Positions 38,835 to 42,394 of a stretch of 42,394 nt of DNA are shown piece after piece (position 1 is the first letter of the stretch; the number at the start of each line of letters is the position of its first letter). Position numbers and translations under genes: made by a program. The notes under the pieces were generated by a model, which did not search any database, was not told the DNA's origin, and saw nothing but the letters and a program-made list of their open reading frames with translations. This DNA comes from Deltaproteobacteria bacterium (GTDB lineage: Bacteria > Myxococcota_A > Polyangia > Nannocystales > Nannocystaceae): the NCBI GenBank assembly GCA_003696955.1, contig RFGU01000012.1, forward strand, positions 1-42,394. Direction: 5' to 3'.

Positions 38835-39959
38835 CTACGGCGAGGGTGCGGCGGTCAAACGGAGGGGCACGTGGACGAAGGTCGCTCCCGTGCGGTCGTC
38901 GCGGATCACGGCGAACAGGTGCACCACGTCGCCCGGAAGCTTGGCGGGCTGCCCTTCGGCGGCGGTCAGGGTCCACAGGTTGCGGTGTTCGAGGCCCTGG
39001 CTGTCGCCGTACTCGATGTAGCCCCAGGTGGACGAGAAATCGCCGGTGAGCCGCTCCGTGCGGGTCTCGTAGCGCGGCGTGCCGTCGTCGTCGGCGACGA
39101 TGAGGTAGTCCTGTTCGCTTTCGGGGGTGACGGTGATCGTGACCTCCACGACGCTGCCTAGGGGCGCTTCCACGAGCTGGCCGGACGCTACCGTGATGGC
39201 GTTCGCCGCCCCGGAGATGCCGATGGCGATGGTGTCGATCCGGGGGTTGAGGTCGAGGGCCTCCGGGGGGTCCGGGGGCGGCGGGCCTTCGATGGGCACC
39301 CCGAGCTGTGCCGCCAGGGCGGCCAGGGTCGAGTCGGGACCCACGGCGAGCCGGCGTACGGCCACCAGGCAGTCGTAGGAGAGGGGCGTCCCCGGCTCGG
39401 CCAGCAGGTCGGCGACGCATCGCCCCGTGTCGTGGTCGGACGTGAGCCCCGCCACCCAGGTGATCTCGACGTCGGACCCGAGCAGGAAGAGCGGATCGAT
39501 GGGCACCGTGAACGCGGGCTGCGCCTCGCTGCCCTCGGTCAACCGACAGGGGCTCGGCGGCGGGGCGAAGTCGGGGTTCGTCGGATCGAGATCCTCGAGA
39601 TCCTCGGGCGCGGGGATCGGGCACTCGGGAATCTCGCCCGGATCGAGGGGGCGGGCGCCGAGCAGGCATCCGCCCACGCCTTGGTTGGGCGCGAGGGTGC
39701 AGGCGAACGCCGTCGGCGACAGGGCTTCGAGGTCGTCCATCGCATACGGTCCGTCCGGGTCGGCGACATGGGGGGTGAACGTCACCCGCTCGAAGGGGAG
39801 GGCCTCGGCCCGGGTCCCGGCCGGGTCGGGCATGGGTTCGTCCACGACGCCGTCGATGGCGAGCACCCGGGGATGCTCGATGTAGTCGGGGTCCGGCAGG
39901 CCTTCGGCGCAGCCCGACGCGAGCGCGAGGATCCACGGGACGATGACGGCGCGGCGCAC
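38835..39959 (-). CDS. Lipoprotein partner of TonB-dependent receptor
   Basis: A 374-residue lipoprotein. The signal VRRAVIVPWILALASGC ends at Cys17. The mature part is beta-rich with an Asp/Pro-rich centre (PEDLEDLDPTNPDFAPPPSP) and further cysteines at several places, probably in disulfides. The C-terminal half (VVEVTITVTPESEQDYLIVA, then VVHLFAVIRDDRTGATFVHV) looks like two Ig-type beta-sandwiches. It starts with GTG 39959, two bases after the stop of the receptor gene, so they form one operon. In known systems such lipoproteins help the receptor capture substrate, as SusD does for SusC, but this one lacks the SusD pattern. Function is inferred only from pairing. Confidence 0.78.
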   Translation of the reverse strand: MRRAVIVPWILALASGCAEGLPDPDYIEHPRVLAIDGVVDEPMPDPAGTRAEALPFERVTFTPHVADPDGPYAMDDLEALSPTAFACTLAPNQGVGGCLLGARPLDPGEIPECPIPAPEDLEDLDPTNPDFAPPPSPCRLTEGSEAQPAFTVPIDPLFLLGSDVEITWVAGLTSDHDTGRCVADLLAEPGTPLSYDCLVAVRRLAVGPDSTLAALAAQLGVPIEGPPPPDPPEALDLNPRIDTIAIGISGAANAITVASGQLVEAPLGSVVEVTITVTPESEQDYLIVADDDGTPRYETRTERLTGDFSSTWGYIEYGDSQGLEHRNLWTLTAAEGQPAKLPGDVVHLFAVIRDDRTGATFVHVPLRLTAAPSP

Positions 39960-39961
39960 GA

Positions 39962-42394
39962 TCAGAACTCCAGCTTGAGGCCGATGGAGGGAATGATGGG
40001 CAGGGAGGGGATGAAGGACTTCTCGCGGTAGTCGAAGCTGTAGTTGACGAACTCCGGGTTCTGTCGATTGTAGACGTTCTGGATGTCGAGGTACGCGTTG
40101 ACCATCAGCTTGCGAAAGATCCAGCGCTTGTCCACGCGAAGGTCGAGCTGGTGGAAGGGCGGCAGACGGTCGCTGTTCTCCTTGCCCTGCAAAGGGATGT
40201 AGCTGCCCGAGTCGGCGTCGTAGACGGCGCCGACGACGGGCGTAGTGGGGTTGCCCGAGACGAGACGGAAGCGGGCCCCCACCTGCCAGTGCTTGGGCAG
40301 CTTGTAGACGGCCACCAGGGTCAGGATGTGGGTCTGGTCGAAGTCGGCGAGGGTCCACGGGGCGTCGGGCGTGTCCCGGCGCTCGCTCCGAAGGATCGTG
40401 TAGGCCAGCCAACCGAAGAGGTTCTTCGTCAGGTTCTTGCGGAACAGGAGTTCCGCACCGTAGATGCGTCCGACACCGGTGGACGCGAAGCTCTCGGGGC
40501 CGAAGGTACCGTCGGGGCGCAGTACGAGCCGGTCCGACGGCGCCGCGAGATCCCACAGGTACTTGAAGAACCCGGTGACCTCGAGGTCCATGCCGTAGGG
40601 GAGCCTTTGCGCCACGCCGAGGCTCGTGTGCAGGGAGCGTTCCGGGGCCACGCGGGGGTTGCCCCACCTCGGGTTCCACTCCACCACCGAAGGCAACTGG
40701 GAGTAGATGCCGACACCGGCCTTCAAGGTGGTGCGGTCGGCCACGTCCACCGCCATCCGCAGCCGGGGGTCCACCGTCGCCCGCACGTCGGGCTGGTCGT
40801 AGAGCTGCAGCCGCACGCCCGGGTAGATCCAGAGTCGAGGCACCGGACGGATCGTCCACGTGGAGTAGAGGGCGAGGCTCGCGAAGGGGATCTTCTGGAC
40901 GGTGGCGATGGTGGTGTCGCTCGACCCCTCGCCGTCCGTCGGCACGGGCGGCGCCTCGGCGTCGATGGTCGCCTGTCCGGTCGCGATCTCCGTGCCGAAG
41001 CGTACCGCGAAGCGCTTGCTGACCCATCGCTCGATCTCCGAGCGCAACGAGAAGGTGTGGGCGGCCAGTTTGAAGCGGAAGATCCCGACGGCCGCGGTGG
41101 ACGAGAAGTCGTAGCGGTAGGAGGGCGTGACGAGGAACGACCAGCCGCCGAGCTTGCGGCGATAGACCAGGTCGGCCCGATGGAACAAGGTCGTGGTCTC
41201 GAACCGGTTGCGGTCGTCCTCGGGATCGTCGTTCTCGCCGGCGAAGACCAGCTTGGTGCGATCGTCGGAGCCGAAGACCCGCACCGAAAGGTTGCCACCG
41301 TCCACGGGGTAGTCGAAAAGGGCTTGGTAGTCCCAGTATCGCGGCGCGATCGTGGCGTCGAGGCCGGCGTCGTCGGGGATCACGAGGGGCAGCAGGAGAT
41401 CGATGTAGGAGCGCCGGGCCGAAAGGACGAAGGACCCCTTGCCCACGGGGCCTTCGAAGAGGGCACCCGTGTCGAACAGGTCGCTGTCGATGTACCCGTG
41501 GTAGCCGTCCCGGCGTCCCGCCCGGGGTTCGACGTTGACCACACCGCCGGTCGCATCGCCGTAGCGCGGGTCGAAGTTGCCCGGGATGAAGTCGATCCCG
41601 CTCAGGATGTCGGAGTTGAAGACGCTGGTGAGCCCGCCGAAGTGGAAGAGCTGGGGGATCTCGTGGTAGCCGAGGAAGACCGCCGAGTCGTCGGGCGCGG
41701 CCCCGCGCACCAGGAGAAGGCCCGAGCCGAAGGGCGAGCGGGCGAGGCCCGGGAAGTTCTGCAGGGCCTTGAGGGCGTCACCTTGGGTGCCCGGGAGATT
41801 GTCGATCTCCTCGACGGAGATCCGTCGCCGCGCGACCTCCTCGCGCTCGCTGCCGCGTTCGCGTACCACCGTGCGATAGGGATTGGAGGGCAGCGGCACC
41901 AGGTAGTAGCGCACCGAGAGCTTCGATGCCGCCTCGATGCGTTCGACGTAGGTGGCCGTCTCGAAGCCCGGCGACAGGATCGAGACTTCGTAGAGCCCGG
42001 CGGGTAGGTCGGGCACCGCGAAGGTGCCGTCGGGCGCCGTGGTGACCACGACCTCCCAGGGCGGATCCTCCCGCGGGGCATAGGACTTCTTGCGGACGCG
42101 ACCGGGGCGAGATCCTTGGGGGGCGGGGGCCACGGCCACCTGTGCCCCGGCCACGGGCGTCCGGTCGCCGGCCCGCAGCACGGTGCCCTCGATCCGTGCG
42201 TCCCCGGCCGGCCGCTCCGCGGCGTCCGCCTCCTCGGGCGGTGCCTCGACCACCGGTGGGGTCGGACCACCGGCGTTCGAAGGTGCGGTCGCCGTCGGCT
42301 TCTCGGTCTCGGCGGCCTCGCCCGTGGCGACTGCATCCGCCTCGTCGCCTCGGGGGGGGGCGTGCTCGGACGGGGCCTCGCCGGTCGCGTCCTG
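39962..42394 (-). CDS. TonB-dependent receptor, 5' end outside the window
   Basis: The visible 810 residues are an outer-membrane receptor that imports a substrate using TonB energy. The signal peptide lies beyond the right edge, since the frame stays open to 42394 with no stop. The first visible part is a Glu/Ala/Pro-rich stretch of about 65 residues. A carboxypeptidase-regulatory-like beta domain follows (RIEGTVLRAGDRTPVAGAQV to PDLPAGLYEVSILSPGFETA). A plug domain comes next (ISVEEIDNLPGTQGDALKAL, LLLVRGAAPDDSAVFLG), then a 22-strand type barrel (GLTSVFNSDILSGIDFIPGN onward), ending in IPSIGLKLEF with the C-terminal Phe. The substrate is unknown. The partner lipoprotein follows after 2 bp. 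Confidence 0.9.
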   Translation of the reverse strand, partial: QDATGEAPSEHAPPRGDEADAVATGEAAETEKPTATAPSNAGGPTPPVVEAPPEEADAAERPAGDARIEGTVLRAGDRTPVAGAQVAVAPAPQGSRPGRVRKKSYAPREDPPWEVVVTTAPDGTFAVPDLPAGLYEVSILSPGFETATYVERIEAASKLSVRYYLVPLPSNPYRTVVRERGSEREEVARRRISVEEIDNLPGTQGDALKALQNFPGLARSPFGSGLLLVRGAAPDDSAVFLGYHEIPQLFHFGGLTSVFNSDILSGIDFIPGNFDPRYGDATGGVVNVEPRAGRRDGYHGYIDSDLFDTGALFEGPVGKGSFVLSARRSYIDLLLPLVIPDDAGLDATIAPRYWDYQALFDYPVDGGNLSVRVFGSDDRTKLVFAGENDDPEDDRNRFETTTLFHRADLVYRRKLGGWSFLVTPSYRYDFSSTAAVGIFRFKLAAHTFSLRSEIERWVSKRFAVRFGTEIATGQATIDAEAPPVPTDGEGSSDTTIATVQKIPFASLALYSTWTIRPVPRLWIYPGVRLQLYDQPDVRATVDPRLRMAVDVADRTTLKAGVGIYSQLPSVVEWNPRWGNPRVAPERSLHTSLGVAQRLPYGMDLEVTGFFKYLWDLAAPSDRLVLRPDGTFGPESFASTGVGRIYGAELLFRKNLTKNLFGWLAYTILRSERRDTPDAPWTLADFDQTHILTLVAVYKLPKHWQVGARFRLVSGNPTTPVVGAVYDADSGSYIPLQGKENSDRLPPFHQLDLRVDKRWIFRKLMVNAYLDIQNVYNRQNPEFVNYSFDYREKSFIPSLPIIPSIGLKLEF

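Noticed and set aside
40151-42007. 618-codon plus-strand frame across the TonB receptor
   Set aside because: The minus strand encodes a complete plug and barrel; this frame has only Val/Arg/Gly/Asp-rich noise.

Overview
The window is one very GC-rich chromosomal segment with tightly packed genes. It has no tRNA, rRNA, insertion sequence, phage gene or CRISPR array that I can see. The gene mix suggests a deltaproteobacterial / Myxococcota-type bacterium: a type IV pilus alignment operon ending in a very large secretin, a Roadblock/LC7 protein, an NtrC-type regulator with a multi-pass GAF histidine kinase, many Cys-containing lipoproteins, and a TonB-dependent receptor with a carboxypeptidase-like N-terminal domain. 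That placement is inference from gene content and composition.

Layout. 301-7291: a small XRE-type HTH gene, then pilM-pilN-pilO-pilP-pilQ. 7352-9006: aroK-aroB. 9052-9813: a lipoprotein. 10020-16366: a likely operon of a Roadblock protein, aroQ, accB, accC, a large TPR protein and a Cys/Met-metabolism PLP enzyme. 16497-25630: a protein-quality-control block with tig, clpP and clpX, a convergent 1048-residue S41 protease, a divergent RpoH-type sigma factor, and rsmI. 25787-28408: a protein of unknown function and an outer-membrane barrel. 28661-32211: an NtrC-type regulator and its histidine kinase. 32262-34331: a small conserved helical protein, an RluD-type pseudouridine synthase and a PgeF-type protein. 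34366-36542: a 77-residue membrane protein and a TolC-like protein. 36689-38779: a four-gene, fully overlapping set of ECF sigma factor, likely anti-sigma factor, TPR-like lipoprotein and 8-Cys lipoprotein. 38835-42394: a lipoprotein and a TonB-dependent receptor that runs off the right edge.

How they fit together. PilM/N/O/P form the cytoplasmic and inner-membrane alignment complex that connects to the PilQ secretin. AroK, AroB and AroQ supply three shikimate-pathway steps. AccB and AccC are the biotin carrier and biotin carboxylase of acetyl-CoA carboxylase. Trigger factor, ClpXP and an RpoH-like sigma factor form a proteostasis group.

The most notable points are: PilQ carries about 430 residues of Ala/Lys/Glu/Arg-rich predicted coiled coil between two AMIN-like domains; three GTG-start genes have a TACCNT hexamer ending exactly 8 nt before the start codon, suggesting leaderless transcripts; several candidate promoters share an 18-bp spacer; the tig-clpP gap is packed with hairpins; and the ECF sigma operon ends in two uncharacterised lipoproteins. 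All family calls come from reading motifs by eye, with no database search.
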